64,000 nucleotides of DNA, from the NCBI GenBank assembly GCA_030765055.1, contig CM060953.1, forward strand, positions 99,890,201-99,954,200. Reading direction: 5' to 3'. The stretch is from Mantis religiosa (Eukaryota; Arthropoda; Insecta; Mantodea; Mantidae). Position numbers and translations under genes: made by a program. Shown piece by piece: positions 10,593-22,215 of the stretch. Position 1 is the stretch's first letter; every line of letters begins with the position of its first letter. The notes under the pieces are model-generated. The model did not search any database. It was not told the origin of the DNA and saw only the letters and a program-made list of their open reading frames with translations.

Positions 10593-11217
10593 CTTGGAGC
10601 GCTTCCACAAGTACCTGTATGGCCAGCCATTCCACCTGAGGAGTACCCACTCCGCCCTAACCTGGCTATTGAGCTATAAGGATCTGGAAGGCCAGACAAC
10701 ACCTTGGGTCCAGAGGCTGAAGTACGACTTCACCTCTGAACATCGTAGAGCGAAGAGCCACGGTAACGCAGACGCCATGTCCCAAAGACCATGTCCACAG
10801 GAGTGCACCCAATGCACAAGAGTGGCAGAGAAGGAGCGTGCCGCAGCAGTCCGAGTAGTCAGGGCAGTGCCTGCGGATGGCTGGTATAGCGCAGGCCTGA
10901 GGAGGGAGCAGCTAGCGGACACAGACTTGGGGTCACTCTTGATTGGATTAGAGGCAGGGACAAGACCAATCTGGGAGGACATCGCACCGAGGAGCGCCAC
11001 CTACAAGTTGTGCTGGACCCAATGGGATTCATTGAAGACAAGAGAGGGCGTGCAGTTCCGGGTATGAGAATCACCTGATGGGAAGACGCACAGGGAGCAG
11101 TTGGTACTTTCCCGAAGTAAGGTCCCGGAAGTCTTGAAGGAAGTGCACGCTGGTACTTCAGGAGGAAACCTGTGAGCAAACCGAACGATCGACAAACTCC
11201 GACAGCGCTACTACTGG
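10593..11217 (+). pseudogene. Gypsy copy A: RNase H end and integrase N-terminus
   Basis: The frame opens in LERFHKYLYGQPFHLR and THSALTWLL, the end of the Gypsy RNase H domain, with Asp replaced (STHSAL; copy C has TDHSAL). A linker to the integrase follows. The frame is stopped at 11065-11067 by TGA where copy C has Trp. Sequence continues to the HHCC zinc-finger region (CRQCHVCAASRG just downstream). Copy C carries the same order. Confidence 0.8.
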
Positions 11218-12279
11218 ATGAGGCTCCGAGTAGACGCTGAGAGATGGTGCCGTCAATGTCATGTGTGCGCGGCGAGTCGCGGCCCCCAGACTAGGAGCCG
11301 GGGTCGCATTCAGCAATACAACGTCGGAGCGCCATTCGAAAGGATCGCCGTCGACATAGCTGGACCATTCCCAGTGTCCGACCGAGGCAACAAGTACCTA
11401 ATGGTGGTCATTGACTACTTCAACAAGGTGCCGGAGGTGTATGCCATTCCGAACCAGGAGCCGAAGACAATCGCGGATTGCCTTGTGGATCAAGTGTTCT
11501 GCCGATTTGGGGTGTCGTTAGAGCTCCACAGCGACAAGGGCACCAATTTTGAATCTAACCTGATGAAGGAAGCATTAGAAAGCCTTGGGGTGAACAAGAC
11601 CCGCACTACAACCCTAAAATGAAATGTGTAGTGTTTAATTTCATTTTAGGGGTGTGGTGCGGGTCTTGTCATCCACATTCGGACGGCATGGTGGAGAGAT
11701 ACATCTAGAGATACATCTAGAGATACATCTTAGAAGAGCACCTGAGGAAGGTTGTGGACAGCCATCAGCGAGACTGGGACATCAAGGTGCCACTGTTCTT
11801 ACTGGCCTACCGCTCGTCAACACACACCACTGGGATGACGCCAGCCAACTTAATGTTCGGCCTAGAGTTACGCGTCCCCTGTGATCTGCTTTTGGAAGCC
11901 CCCGGACGCAAAACAGCCAGCAACCGAGTACGTGGAGAACCTGGTGGACTATCTCCACGACATGCATGAGGTGGCTCGTCAGAACACTCCGAAGCCGAGC
12001 GATCGAATGAAGACCCGATACTACAGGCAAGCCAACGCCCAAGGGTTACAGCAAGGTGACCTGGTCTGGTTGTACCGTCCTACCCGGACCAAGGGACGAT
12101 GCCCGAAGCTCCAGCAACCATGGCAACGACCGTACCGGGTGGTGAAGAGGATTAATGACGTGGTCTATCGCATCCAGAAAGTGTTCCGAAGGAAGATGCT
12201 GGTGGTACACTTGGATCGTCTGGCCCGCTACGATGGAGCTGTTCGGGAGGAGGGAGCAGTGTCACGGCAACAGGCATAA
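11218..12279 (+). pseudogene. Gypsy copy A: integrase core and C-terminus
   Basis: This stretch has AVDIAGPFPVSDRG with the first catalytic Asp and LHSDKGTNFESNL with the second. The third catalytic residue region (MVERYIKTLEE in C) is wrecked by a 76-bp fold-back insertion at 11594-11669 and a 12-bp triplication at 11695-11733. From 11881 the C-terminal part is open again (QQGDLVWLYRPTRTKG, LVVHLDRLARYD) and ends just inside the 3' LTR. The enzyme would insert element DNA, but this copy cannot make it. Confidence 0.85.
11594..11669. repeat. Fold-back palindrome inside integrase
   Basis: A 32-bp arm beginning ACAAGACCCGCAC is followed by a 12-base loop and its inverted copy ending GTGCGGGTCTTGT, with two mismatches. 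The outer part of each arm copies integrase sequence in both orientations; the inner part is foreign. Copies C and D lack it. Confidence 0.9.
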
Positions 12280-12816
12280 AAGTTTCGGCACAAATAGGGA
12301 AACAGTCGGCGGATAAAGTTTCATGGTAATAATGAGTCTTGCTAAGCAGTTAATGAAAGCGCGGCTATTTTAAACAAGCGCCGGCAAGCAGAGTTAACTG
12401 AGGTAAAGGACTCGCCGGCATAGATTAAGTTACGCTTCTAGAATGTCATAGAATATCTGGTTTCTTTATTCTTCCGGAAATTTCTGGACTGATAGAGATT
12501 GTTCGGGTTCTTGCCTATTGTAGAACAATCTAGTGTTACGAATTAGGTATTCAAGGACGTGACGGCTCGCAAAGTTAGTTGTAAAACAGTGAGTTGTGAA
12601 CAGTGTTGTGAAATGAGAGACAGCCAGCTGTGTAACGAGAGTTAGAGATGTAATCTGTTGGCACTGTTTGTTATTGTGATCGACCTTGGAAGATTCTGTT
12701 GTATTGGTGATGTAATGCTCTTACGTGAGAATTTAACAGTGTGTCTCTACGGAAATAAAGAACATTCAGAATTTCGGCAAATTCGACTTTTAATTCTACG
12801 AACCCACAAAGTTACA
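12260..12816 (+). mobile_element. 3' LTR of Gypsy copy A
   Basis: A 557-bp unit with TGTCACGG start and AAGTTACA end, directly after the integrase end and a purine-rich stretch (GGAGGAGGGAGCAG). It ends with the U5 motif GGAAATAAAGAACAT and ACGAACCCACAAAGT, shared with the LTRs of B and C. AATAAA near 12755 is a candidate poly(A) signal. An R1-like LINE begins immediately after the last base. Confidence 0.85.
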
Positions 12817-14235
12817 GTATGTATGAATACAGACTGATGATAGGAATGACTACAAAGCAGTATGGATTTACGAAAGGTAAATCTACAGAGGAGCCCATAA
12901 CTGCAGCACTCAGTACAGTTGGATTTAGTAACAAGAAGTATGTCTTAGCAATATTTGTGGATATCGCCAGTGCCTTCGATAATGTGGTGGCCTCAACTTT
13001 TTAAGATATGAGGGAAAACAATTACCCCAAGTGGCTGTATAAGTCTGAGAAATTACTGCCAAGGCAGAAGAGCATTAGTTTATGGGTTAATAAAGTAATC
13101 ACTAAAGAGATTTCGAAGGGGTGTCCACAAGGATCAATAGTGGGACCAGCTTACTGGGACACCTTGATAGAACCTATTTCAGAAGGTCTGTCAAATTGTA
13201 TACACACCTTAGATGTCATAGCGTACGCAGATGATGTCCTAATAATTGTAGAAGGAAACAATAGAATAGAAACAAATGCAAATAAGACTTTGGAATTGCT
13301 GGATAAATGGTGTAAAATATGGAAACTAAACAGTGCACCGCAAAAATCAAACGTATCATATGAGCTTCTTAATTGGGATTACTGGATACGGCGCAGCTAT
13401 TTGGGCGCATAGGATGCTCCTAAAGAAAAACATAGTCTTATTAAGAAGAACAGAACGCCAGGCATTACTTCGATTAACTGGAGAGTGTAACAACATCAAC
13501 AATGGCGCTTTTGGTGACCTTAGGAATTTGGCCAGTTGATCTACTAATAAGGCAGCCAGGAGCATATTATTGGCTTAAAAAAGGAGATCTTGGAAGAGTT
13601 GAAGACATAATAGCAACGAGATGTGGAACCAAACTGGAAGTGCACAGGAAACTGATTCAAATTTGACAGGAAGAATGGGATCAGATACAGGAGGGTAGGA
13701 GAACACATAAAAGATTCCCTAGTGTGAAAGAAAGACTGAATTTAAATATTGAATTTCGAAGAGGAAATGGAGGACATGGACCGTATGCAACATATTTTAA
13801 GAAGATAAGGAAAAGAGAAAGCGATGTCTGTGATAGATGCAACGTTTCAGATAATCCAGAGCACGTACAATTTGAATGTGGAAAGTACGAGGATTTGTTG
13901 TATGCAGAAAGAAATGAGCTGAAAGGAAAATATATATGGAACATCGTGAGGCAGCAAGACGACTTAAGATTACAATAAAGATATCAGAAGTAATTATGTT
14001 ACAGTATCATCAACAACGACAACGAGGTGAACACCAGCCCAGAAGAAGGGAACAGCAAGTACACGCCACGCCTAGAAGATTCACAAGGACCCAACAGAGT
14101 AGAGAGGAAAGAGAAAATGTTAAACATGAGAGGGACTAGATAATTCATAGACATTTCGAGGACGATATAACTGGAGTTAGCTAATCGATAGAAAATTGAA
14201 TTGTTAGTTAACCTGTAATTTAAAAAAAAAAAAAG
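12817..14235 (+). pseudogene. 5'-truncated R1-like LINE ORF2
   Basis: Motifs in order: YGFTKGKSTEEPI, AIFVDIASAFDNV (catalytic Asp of the palm), GCPQGSIVGPAYWD, VIAYADDVLIIVE (catalytic YADD intact), then a frame change near 13380 and ITGYGAAIWAHRMLLKK, which parallels ASAWAHRLHLKT in the LINE at 7.2 kb. A Cys/His motif (CDRCNVSDNPEHVQFECG) closes the ORF near 13890. Open pieces are 12819-13004, 13008-13412 and 13724-13978, so at least three disruptions are present. The 3' end is A-rich at 14221-14233. Confidence 0.85.
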
Positions 14236-14486
14236 ATTTTGATATAATAAAAACACTTGTATTAGGAAGCTACTGCTTCACAGTAGCTATAGGTTAATAT
14301 ATAGGATTATAAGTTATCTGCACAGAAAATTATTTGATTATTTTGAGAAATGTAAATATAATTTACTTATTTGAAACACTGCCTTGGTAAAGATTCGAGT
14401 AACCAAGTTATATTTTTTGTTACTTCTTGTTATTTTTTATTCATTTTTTCACTTTCTTTCATTATATATATTAATTTTTTTTATTG
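14236..14486. other. AT-rich spacer with a small hairpin
   Basis: No gene seen. AGCTACTG-CTTCA-CAGTAGCT at about 14269-14289 can form a perfect 8-bp stem. This segment separates the R1-like LINE from truncated Gypsy copy B. Confidence 0.5.
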
Positions 14487-15340
14487 TCGCCTTGGCTGAA
14501 GACGCGCTGGTATCGTCTCAGCAGTTGTCGAACTTTCTCAGCTGTTCTGCGGTCAGGTGGTCGGCCGCCCTCTCCAGTAAGCCTTCCAGCCGGGGACCCA
14601 CGTGTTGCGTCGGCACCGGCTCCTGTGTCTTGTCGATTGCGGTCTCGCTGACCACGGCCTCGCACGTCCCCAACTCCGTCCCGGCCTAGATGTCGCGATC
14701 CGTGTCCATTGGGTTTAGCAGTCTCACTGGCATCTCCTCTCGGCACGGCAACAATACCCTGACTACACATAGCCCGTGCACAGGCGTCTTCTGGCCCAGC
14801 ATCATGTTCTTCATTCACTGGCCTACCAGTCGCGCCGTCACCACCACCTCGCTTCTCGCGGGGACCACCACGTCTACCTTCAAGATGACCCTGCAGATTA
14901 CAAGGCGCTCTTCGGTTGCTGGAGTATGGCCTCTTCTCCATTGAGCCGCAGGACCTTCCTGCTGACGTCGACCGTCACCTCTTGGCTCCTGAGGGCATCC
15001 AAACCCAGTATCACCTCCTCAGCCACCTTCGCGACGAATACCCACAGACGCACGGCACTCCGTCCCAAGGTCAACTTCAGTAGGGCCTCCTTCTCCACAG
15101 GCAAGGTGTCACCCGATGCCGTCATAAGCTGATATGGTCGGCTTGGTTTCCTCGTCGGCAAACCCCTGGCTATGTCCGGTCTGATAACGGTCACGGCTGC
15201 CCAGGTGTCTAAGAGCTGGCGGCATGGATTCCCTCTCATCCAACCGTCCGCGATGAGTGTGCCATCCATACGTCAGCTGACGGAGCTCAGTGTCACTCGA
15301 AGGGGTGGTGGTGATGACGCCGACGTGCTCCTCTCCACGG
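14487..15340 (-). pseudogene. Gypsy copy B: protease region
   Basis: The minus-strand frame 14898-15269 reads SLIADGWMRG-like sequence (here TLIADGWMRG), then LLDTWAAVTVIRPDIA, in which the aspartic-protease DTG is changed to DTW, then LVLGLDAL-like ILGLDALRSQE. A frameshift follows near 14900. The copy ends at about 14487, about 60 bp after the LRRYQRVFSQ region that precedes reverse transcriptase in copy C. No reverse transcriptase or integrase remains. Confidence 0.8.
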
Positions 15341-15342
15341 CG

Positions 15343-16465
15343 GCCCTTACTCGTTTTCCGGCTGTTCTCCCTTGTGTGGGCAGTCTCTCTCCAGGTGTCC
15401 CGGCTCTCCATAACCCCAACACAGGCCACAAGGTCTTCGCCGGCGTCCCTCGGCTGGCCTTCGGTCTCCCGTGTAGCGGATACTCCTGGTTCTCGACGTC
15501 GGGGTCACCGTCATCTTGGCCGCCTCCATCCACAATGCTGCCGTTAGCGCCTCGTGGGTAGTTTTGTAGTCGCCGAGCATTAGGCGCTGACGAATCTCCG
15601 TGTGTCGTACCCCATCGACAAAGTTGTATGCAGCCTCTCGGGATACGAACTCTGGTGGGAGGTCGACTAAGGCTTTACTGGCCAGCTGTTCGATTGCCAG
15701 GGTGAACTCCTACAGCGTCTCCCCTGGCTGCTGCGACTTTGATTTCAGATGGCTGCGGCAGGTTGCGGCTAAGCGGTGGTTACCAAAGCGGTTCTCCAGG
15801 ACCTACCAGATGTCCTTGGTGCCGTTCAGGACTTCTGCGGCCCCTCCCTGGAGGTTGGCTATGAGCTGTGGGGCCTCTTCCTCCGGTGACCACTTGTTGT
15901 GCTTGGCCACTGTGTCAAACTGGCGGCGGAAGACTTTGAAAGTTGTCGCATCGTCGAATTTAGGAGATTTGATGCGCTCAGATGTGTCGCGTCCCGGCGC
16001 GTCGGCCTTCAGGTCCTTCAACCTCCTGCCGACGATTTTCGCTACCATGGCGTTCAGGGACTTTGTGTTGCTGTCGCCCTTTCCCTCCAGGTCGTTAACG
16101 CGGTTTGCCAGGTCTTCGACGCGCTCGTCCACTTAACCCTCTCTCCTTGCCCAGCTCCGTGACGTCCTCCTTCACGCCGGCCAACTGTTCCTAAATTTGG
16201 CGGCAAGCGCTTCGTTCGCAGCCGTCATTTCGGTTGCCAGGCTATGGTTCACCGTTTTCATTTTTGTGGTCAATTCGGCCATCTTTGCGGTCATCGTCGC
16301 GGCCAAGTAGCTATTAGCCGTTTCCATCTTTGCGGCCATGTTGTTATTTGCCGCTTCTGTCTTTGTTGTCAGTTCGGCCTTCATTTCTTCCATCTTTTCG
16401 GTGATGTCGTTAGCCGTCTTCATGTCTTCCATCTTCTGTAAGATCTTTTCTATTGCCGCGTCCAT
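15343..16465 (-). pseudogene. gag: Gypsy copy B: gag
   Basis: Gag starts MDAAIEKILQKMEDMK at 16465. An N-terminal coiled coil is rich in Met/Lys/Glu/Thr. Then come VDERVEDLANRVNDLEGK, the capsid-like FEVFRRQ-type segment (TTFKVFRRQFDTVAKHNKW), RFGNHRLAAT and RQRLMLGDYKTTHEALTAAL, and a degraded zinc knuckle (CWGYGEPGHLERDC, second Cys lost). Stops or frameshifts occur near 16185, 16133, 15802 and 15713. Comparison with copy C confirms the order. Confidence 0.85.
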
Positions 16466-16493
16466 TGTCGATGTTCCACTTCGTGACACTAAT

Positions 16494-16876
16494 TGTGACT
16501 ATGTGGGCTCGTAGAATTAAAAGTCCAATTTGCAGAAATTCTAAATGTTCTTTATTTCCGTAGAAATACACTCTGTTCAATTCTTACAGTAGCAGAATAC
16601 GTCACATATGCACAATTACAATCTACCAAGGTCGTTGACCACAACAAAGAGTTCACTTTCAAACTACAGCTTCAATTACAGTGTTTACAACGGTTTACCA
16701 CTCCTGCTCGGTTGACTACTGTCCCTTGCGAGCCGCCGCTTCCTTAAATACCTCTACTCATATTACCGATATTTCTGGAACAAACCAGAAATCCCATGTT
16801 CTGTAAGACAATCAAGATGTCACTGGAATGTTCCATTCATCTCTTTATTTGTTTGTAATGCCTTTTATCTCCGCGC
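16494..16876 (-). mobile_element. 5' LTR of Gypsy copy B, truncated
   Basis: Read on the minus strand, the LTR ends ...CCCACATAGTCACA at 16494, followed by a decayed primer site and gag. The U5 part carries GGAAATAAAGAACAT as in copies A and C. The upstream end is lost at about 16876, where an errantivirus-type integrase tail begins on the plus strand. Confidence 0.8.
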
Positions 16877-17018
16877 TGTACTGGTAAAAGACCATAAATT
16901 ATCAAGCGCATTAAAAGGTAGAAATAAAAGGATAGAATTGTTATATAAAGACCCTGTGGAAATTGTGGCGAAATTTGGGGAACATACATTCGAATTAGTA
17001 CATGTCAGATGCTCCTGA
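16877..17018 (+). pseudogene. Errantivirus-type integrase C-terminal fragment
   Basis: A plus-strand frame reads DHKLSSALKGRNKRIELLYK, then DPVEIVAKFGEHTFELVHV and a stop. In gypsy/errantivirus pol the tail has the order SHKLS...KG-N...L...Y-GPY-I....G-NTY-L. About 40 codons remain. It could derive from an element of the G type. Confidence 0.55.
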
Positions 17019-17905
17019 CATCTAAATAAGTTGTGGCTATAATTTGCTTGGAAGTAACGGAATATGTTCATATTCTTACAATAAAATAAAATTATCAGAC
17101 ATGCTTGTAAAACGAGAATAAACAGAAATTTGTAATATCCATAGATTAAACGTAAACAGTGTAGTGAAATTGCAGTGTAACTTAAAACTAAACAAGTGAA
17201 AAAAGGAAACTAAAACAGAACAATGGAAGGCGCTTGAAAAGAAAGTTTATTTAAAATCCGAGAGAAGAATTCAGAAATGTTGTATGACTAAAAGTAAAGA
17301 GATTAAACAAAAAAAATAATAAATAAATAAATAAATATAAAAGCAAAATCAGAACATTGAAAGACTTCTGAAAAGAACGTTTATATAGAATCCGAGAGAA
17401 AAATTCAGAAATGTTGTATAAATAAAAAGGTAATGTTGCTGTATGATGGTTTAAACCTGAACGTATGTATATTTATGAGTTGTTTTAACTGTAGCATTTT
17501 ATGAATTAATTTTAAGTAGATCAGACAGAGATAGATGATGATGGTGTCAAAGGAAACTCTAAAGGAATCAGAAGTTACTGACTAATGGTATTATACTTAC
17601 GATACATTCGGGCCAGACGTATATATTCTTTAATATGGGATAATAAAACAATATAACGGGGGCATATGATACCGAAATTAGAGATTCAGTAAATTATATA
17701 GGAACATGGGGTATATTTGTCAGATGTGAACTGGATGTTAGTTTAGTAATTTACTATGAGGAGGGAAAGCTATCATCGCAGGCGGTCCCGGGGTAAAGTG
17801 ACTTTCTAAGATCCTTCTTTAGTAACTGATGACCGTAAAAGACACAAAGGTTCACATGTGACAAAAGATCGACTTGAGTAGGGGAATTTTGGTGTGAATA
17901 ACAGA
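17019..17905. other. AT-rich non-coding stretch with imperfect tandem repeat
   Basis: No gene recognised. Segments 17216-17297 and 17349-17433 are imperfect copies of one another (shared AATCCGAGAGAARAATTCAG and AAATGTTGTAT), separated by an (AAAT)n-like run near 17318. It may be the 3' untranslated part of the errantivirus-type element represented by the preceding integrase scrap. Confidence 0.45.
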
Positions 17906-19690
17906 GTTGCTTGAAAATATCATATCAATTACTCAAACACCTCCCAAACGCCACCATAAACGCAATAGTCAAACTATACAACGCTATACTGAAAATCGGC
18001 TATCACCCAAAGACCTGGAAAGAAACACATATACTCCTTATCACAAAGACCGGCAAAGACAACACAAACCATACCAACTATCGCCCAATCTCACTCATCC
18101 CCACCCTCTCAAAAATTTTAGAAAGAATCATCATTAGAAGACTAATCGCCGCAACCACCGCATTAAACCTAATACCAGAGACCCAAGCAGGATACAGAAA
18201 CCAGGTCACAATACAAGACCAACTGGTACGGGTACGTTCCAGTTTCCAGGACAGCTACAACCGCAAACACACAACAGTTGCAGCCTTCCTTGACGTCAAA
18301 AACGCCTTTGATAAAACATGGATTGATGGGCTGCTGTTCAAACTAACAATGTTCAAACTACCACCCAAAATCATCAGATGGATAGCGAGCTACCTAACAG
18401 ACCGGACTGCATACATTAAAATCAACAATTCATTATCCCAACCAATCAGGCCCAAAGCTGGTATACCGCAAGGCAGCGTCATCTCTGGCCTGCTGTACAT
18501 CCTCTACACCGCTGATACACCCCAGCCAATAGCACCAAATATACAGCTCGCGCAATATGCCGACGATACGGCGTACTGGTGTACAAACCCAAGGATGCCA
18601 GTCGTTAAAAGACAACTGGAACAACAGCTCAACACATTCCTCACCTGGACTAAAAACTGGCGCATCACGCTAAACACTCAGAAAACGCAAGTTCTCCTCA
18701 TTAAGAAAAACATGAAACACAAGCATCGCACCGCCAAGCTAACATTCAACAATACCCAATTCCCTTGCAGTGATAAAGCCAGATACTTCGGTATCCTAAT
18801 CAAGCAAAACCTAACCATCAGCCAACACTACAACGAGGTCCTGAGGAAAGCCAAACCAATCCACGCCACTCTCACGTTCCTAGCCAGACTCAACAACAGA
18901 GGTCTGTCCTGCCAAATTCTCCACAAACTTGACAAATGCCTAGTCAGAACCAACCTAACTTACGCAGCTGTTGCCACCATGCCCCTAATCAATAAAACCA
19001 CAATGCAGAAACTGAGATCATTTGAGCGCAGATGCCTACGCACTGCCCATAAGATGCTACCAAACCACAAGAACAGCGAAATCTACAAAGACACCAGAAC
19101 TGCACCCATAGACCAACACGTTGCACAACAAATGGTCAAATACATCCACAATGCTCATACAGACGAAAATTAATCAACATGGCCCAAAACATGAAAACAA
19201 TAGAAGAAGATAGCAACAATAAAAACCCACCGTTAATCACCCTAATTAACATTTATGACAAAAAACCAAGAAGCAGACCAAGAAAAATTACAACACCTTG
19301 ACCTCCTCATGCACAGTATCAACGCCATGCACTAACCACAACGCTCAACAAAAACCCTGAAAAGGCCGAGCTTAACGCAAAAACAAACATCTGACAAATT
19401 GACCGAGTCGGTGAAAGACCCAGAAGACCGATGGATGATTGCCCGCCCGGAAGATGAGGCCCCTGTCATACCCTAGACTCAAAACTTGACGAGATATTCT
19501 ATATCCACCCCACACTCCAATCTCACAACGCATCCTCATTCCACCCCACGACGTGCTGACACCTAAACGCACCCCAAAGAACTTCTGCCCCACACTCATA
19601 CAAAACAAACTCGCGGCTGAAGAGGGAATATCCCTAGACAGCCTTGGCACTTAAGTGCCTAAATTCCATTTCTTATCTTATCTTATAATC
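17906..19690 (+). mobile_element. 5'-truncated Jockey-like LINE
   Basis: One 420-codon frame (17911-19173) encodes most of a reverse transcriptase. Motifs: HILLITKTGKD, NYRPISLIPTLSKILERII, the palm Asp in AAFLDVKNAFDKTW, AGIPQGSVISGLLYILYTAD, AQYADDTAYW (YADD intact), WRITLNTQKTQ and a thumb region. The endonuclease and ORF1 are missing through 5' truncation. About 500 bp of 3' sequence end in a (CTTAT)n run at 19672-19686 instead of poly(A). The reading frame is uninterrupted, so this is a relatively recent insertion. Jockey versus a neighbouring clade is by motif style. Confidence 0.85.
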
Positions 19691-19756
19691 TGACACAGCT
19701 GTACGATCCCTCCAGTAAGGAAGACTTGTCTCGGGAAAGTTTTTGTTCCTGCCCAA

Positions 19757-20035
19757 CTAACGAATTACATGTTATTGCGTAATATGCGCTTCATTTACAG
19801 TAACTCCAGGCCGTAATATAGATAGGTTTTCCTTAGTCGGCAACTTCGCAATTAATGTGATTATAAAAAAGAGAAGCAGCCACTAAGCGAGGCTTAAACT
19901 TGGATTCCAGTGTTATCAGTGTCATCCTTACTCCTATATATCCACGCATACCCTGAGATAAACCTCTTCCTCTAAACTGAGGCTAGACTGCGCATCGCTT
20001 TAATTGGAATAAGGTTTCCCCTAGTAGAAAGCAGA
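19757..20035 (+). mobile_element. Solo or fragment LTR of the element G type
   Basis: Matches 5720-5980 in order and orientation (TAACGAATTACATGTTATYG, TCAGTGTCATCCTTACTCCT, CACGCATACCCTGAGATAAA). It has a 19-bp insertion (CTCTTCCTCTAAACTGAGG-like) relative to the first copy. No gag follows. Target duplication was not found. Confidence 0.75.
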
Positions 20036-20319
20036 GAATTTTATTACGGTTTTAATGTCAGAAACACGTCCGTCAAATATATGACATCAATAAAGATACA
20101 GCCTATGTATACCTACAAAGAAACCGCCCCTTCCATGCTTCCCTAACTTCTAACCCTTATATGTCTAAGCGATCAGCTGGTGACTGACGCAAGACAGTAA
20201 AACTTTCAACTGTTGAACGATAAACAGACATGTACACTCACCTTTAGGGGTTTATATGTATTAGCAATCAGAACTTGAGTTTCTTTCTATAACTCAGGGT
20301 AATCGGTAATGCGGTTTCC

Positions 20320-20362
<43 letters not shown>

Positions 20363-20885
20363 GTCATTGTTATTTTGTAGTTTTATTACGTAGAGTACTG
20401 TGATACACTGTTCGCAATGTTTTCCATCTTTTCTACGAGAAAATGGATGAACAATTTAAATAACTTATGTTACATATATGAGTCTTTCTTGTTGCGCAGA
20501 CAAAAAACTAATATTACACAGACTTTTAAGAAAAGCCTATTTTGCATACTTTAAGGCTGAGCTGGGAGATTAAAGTAAATCATGGGCTCCGCCTAGTTTG
20601 CGAAACATGTAGGTAGTGAAGGGCCAAGGTAGTGGTACAATGGAAAACACGAATCAATGGAATTCGGGGTTCTTATGATATGGCGTGAGCAAAAAATAGT
20701 AACTATGATGATTGCTACAATCTGCAGACAATAAGACAAATAAAACAAAAATGAAATACACAGATGATCTTGCTTAGCTCTAAAACACGCTTCACACAGA
20801 ATAGGCGTCCCTCTTTCATATTCCACCAGTTCCACTACAGGATATTCAGAGTTCAGTCTCTGGGTCAACAGAAATTAGACAAGCT
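20036..20885. other. No recognisable gene; A40 tract
   Basis: AT-rich sequence without convincing frames. A run of about 40 A at 20322-20361 may be an old retroposon tail, but I cannot identify the element upstream of it. Confidence 0.5.
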
Positions 20886-20888
20886 GAT

Positions 20889-21090
20889 TTGGGCGGTTTA
20901 ATTTTTTTTATTGACGCTTCGAAAAGAAGTCTAAAAGCCGTTTCATTGCACAACAGAAGCGAATTTCACTCAATACTAGTTGCACATTCTGTTTTTCTAA
21001 AAGATTCATATGAAAATCTTGAAACAATTTTAGAATTACAAGGAATATCAATGGCTATCGTAAGACCTAAACGTATCCAGTATCTTACTA
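20889..21090 (+). pseudogene. Fragment of the same unnamed arthropod family as at 3.9-5.0 kb
   Basis: The frame reads LIFFIDASKRSLKAVSLHN, then FHSILVAHSVFLKDSYENLE. It is equivalent to the LFIDSSKR...AHSVQMKET block of the minus-strand remnant at about 4.5 kb and better preserved. Only this block is recognisable. The frame runs on into an S1 SINE, so the C-terminal residues (PPTSSDSSDDE) are SINE sequence. Confidence 0.6.
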
Positions 21091-21171
21091 GGATATTTCA
21101 TACGAAATACACACATACCTTTTATGAGAATGGAAAGGTGGAAATAAGTTTAAATATTGGACAGTTGTTTG

Positions 21172-21398
21172 TTGTTAATTTACGTCCTCCAACGTCAAGT
21201 GATTCCTCCGACGATGAATGAAATGGGTGAAATGATGCTCAAATGAGCCAAGAGCTAAGAGTTACTCGACATTTGTCTTTCAGAATGAGAGAAAACCCCG
21301 GAAACTCCCTTATCCAGGTAACTCACCCTGACTGAGATCCGAACTTGGGACCTCTTGAATTGAGACAGACACGCTACCATCTAAGCTACCGAGGCGTG
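21172..21398 (-). repeat. SINE family S1, copy 2
   Basis: Reverse-complement match to 398-635 over the full length: a tRNA-like head with GGTAGC at the right, a central GGTGAGTTACCTGGATAAGG block, and the ACGTAAATTA tail at the left. It interrupts an open frame that starts at 20889. Confidence 0.85.
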
Positions 21399-21656
21399 CT
21401 GAAACACTGGACAGTAAGAAAATAGTCTAAGGGAAAATGTTTAATGCAAGGAGAGAAAAACGTCATTCGTTCTAGTCTAGCTGATCTCTCCCCCCGCCCC
21501 CCCCCCCAAAAAAAATGTTATGTAACAGTTCATAAAAGTACCGCAGAAGTATGGTTCGTGTTTCAATACCTGAGAAGTAAATTTTCTGTGAGGTCTAAAG
21601 CTAAGATAAAAGAGGATACATTTATTGGCTGTAGTTAAAGTCAGCCAAAAAAGAAA

Positions 21657-22215
21657 GTGCATTTTCGGATACCAAGAATGACAGTTGAGTCGAGAGGTTC
21701 TACTCCCATTAGCCTTGAGCCCGTAGGAACAAGACCCGGGCCTCTTTCAACCAGGGAGTTATCCGAGCTGTCCCTTAAAGGGCGCCCGGCATCCTCCGTG
21801 GGGCTTTCCATAGGGCAAGACCTAGTTACCCAACAAGCCCCCCCATCTGGTCCTAGGGACACAAGACGGGACGGAAGTGGATACGCCACTTACGCGCGTC
21901 AACACTCAAGGTGAAGACTACCGATATGACCTCGGTGGGGCCGCCTGGTGATCTAGCACAGCTTCTACTAGCTAAGCAGGCTAGTACCCGGAAACTTAAT
22001 GGCTTCCCTCAACCCCGTCCGAAGACGTACCCAATCTCCCACGGGTATCGAGAACACACTGCCCCCTCGAGACCATCCCAATCCGAACAACTCCCGAAGG
22101 AGGGGCTCAGCTGTTCGGCCCGAGGTTCCTCTAGTAACGTCAGAGGTACCACGAGTGCTAAGGGTCCGCAGCGCCCGCACTTTGGCAGCACCAAGAATGA
22201 CAGAAAACCGCAACC
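21657..22215 (-). pseudogene. Gag linker fragment related to Gypsy element E
   Basis: Minus-strand frame 21968-22213 reads GAAKVRALRTLSTRGTSDVT, then LFGLGWSRGGSVF. The same low-complexity Arg/Ser/Gly/Pro sequence occurs on the plus strand in E between 35430 and 35880, where it links the capsid part to the zinc knuckle. No other part of E is present nearby, so this is an isolated scrap. Confidence 0.65.

Noticed and set aside
14471..14941. A 156-codon ORF in copy B
   Set aside because: It is out of frame relative to the homologous coding sequence in copy C; Arg/Gly bias reflects G+C content.
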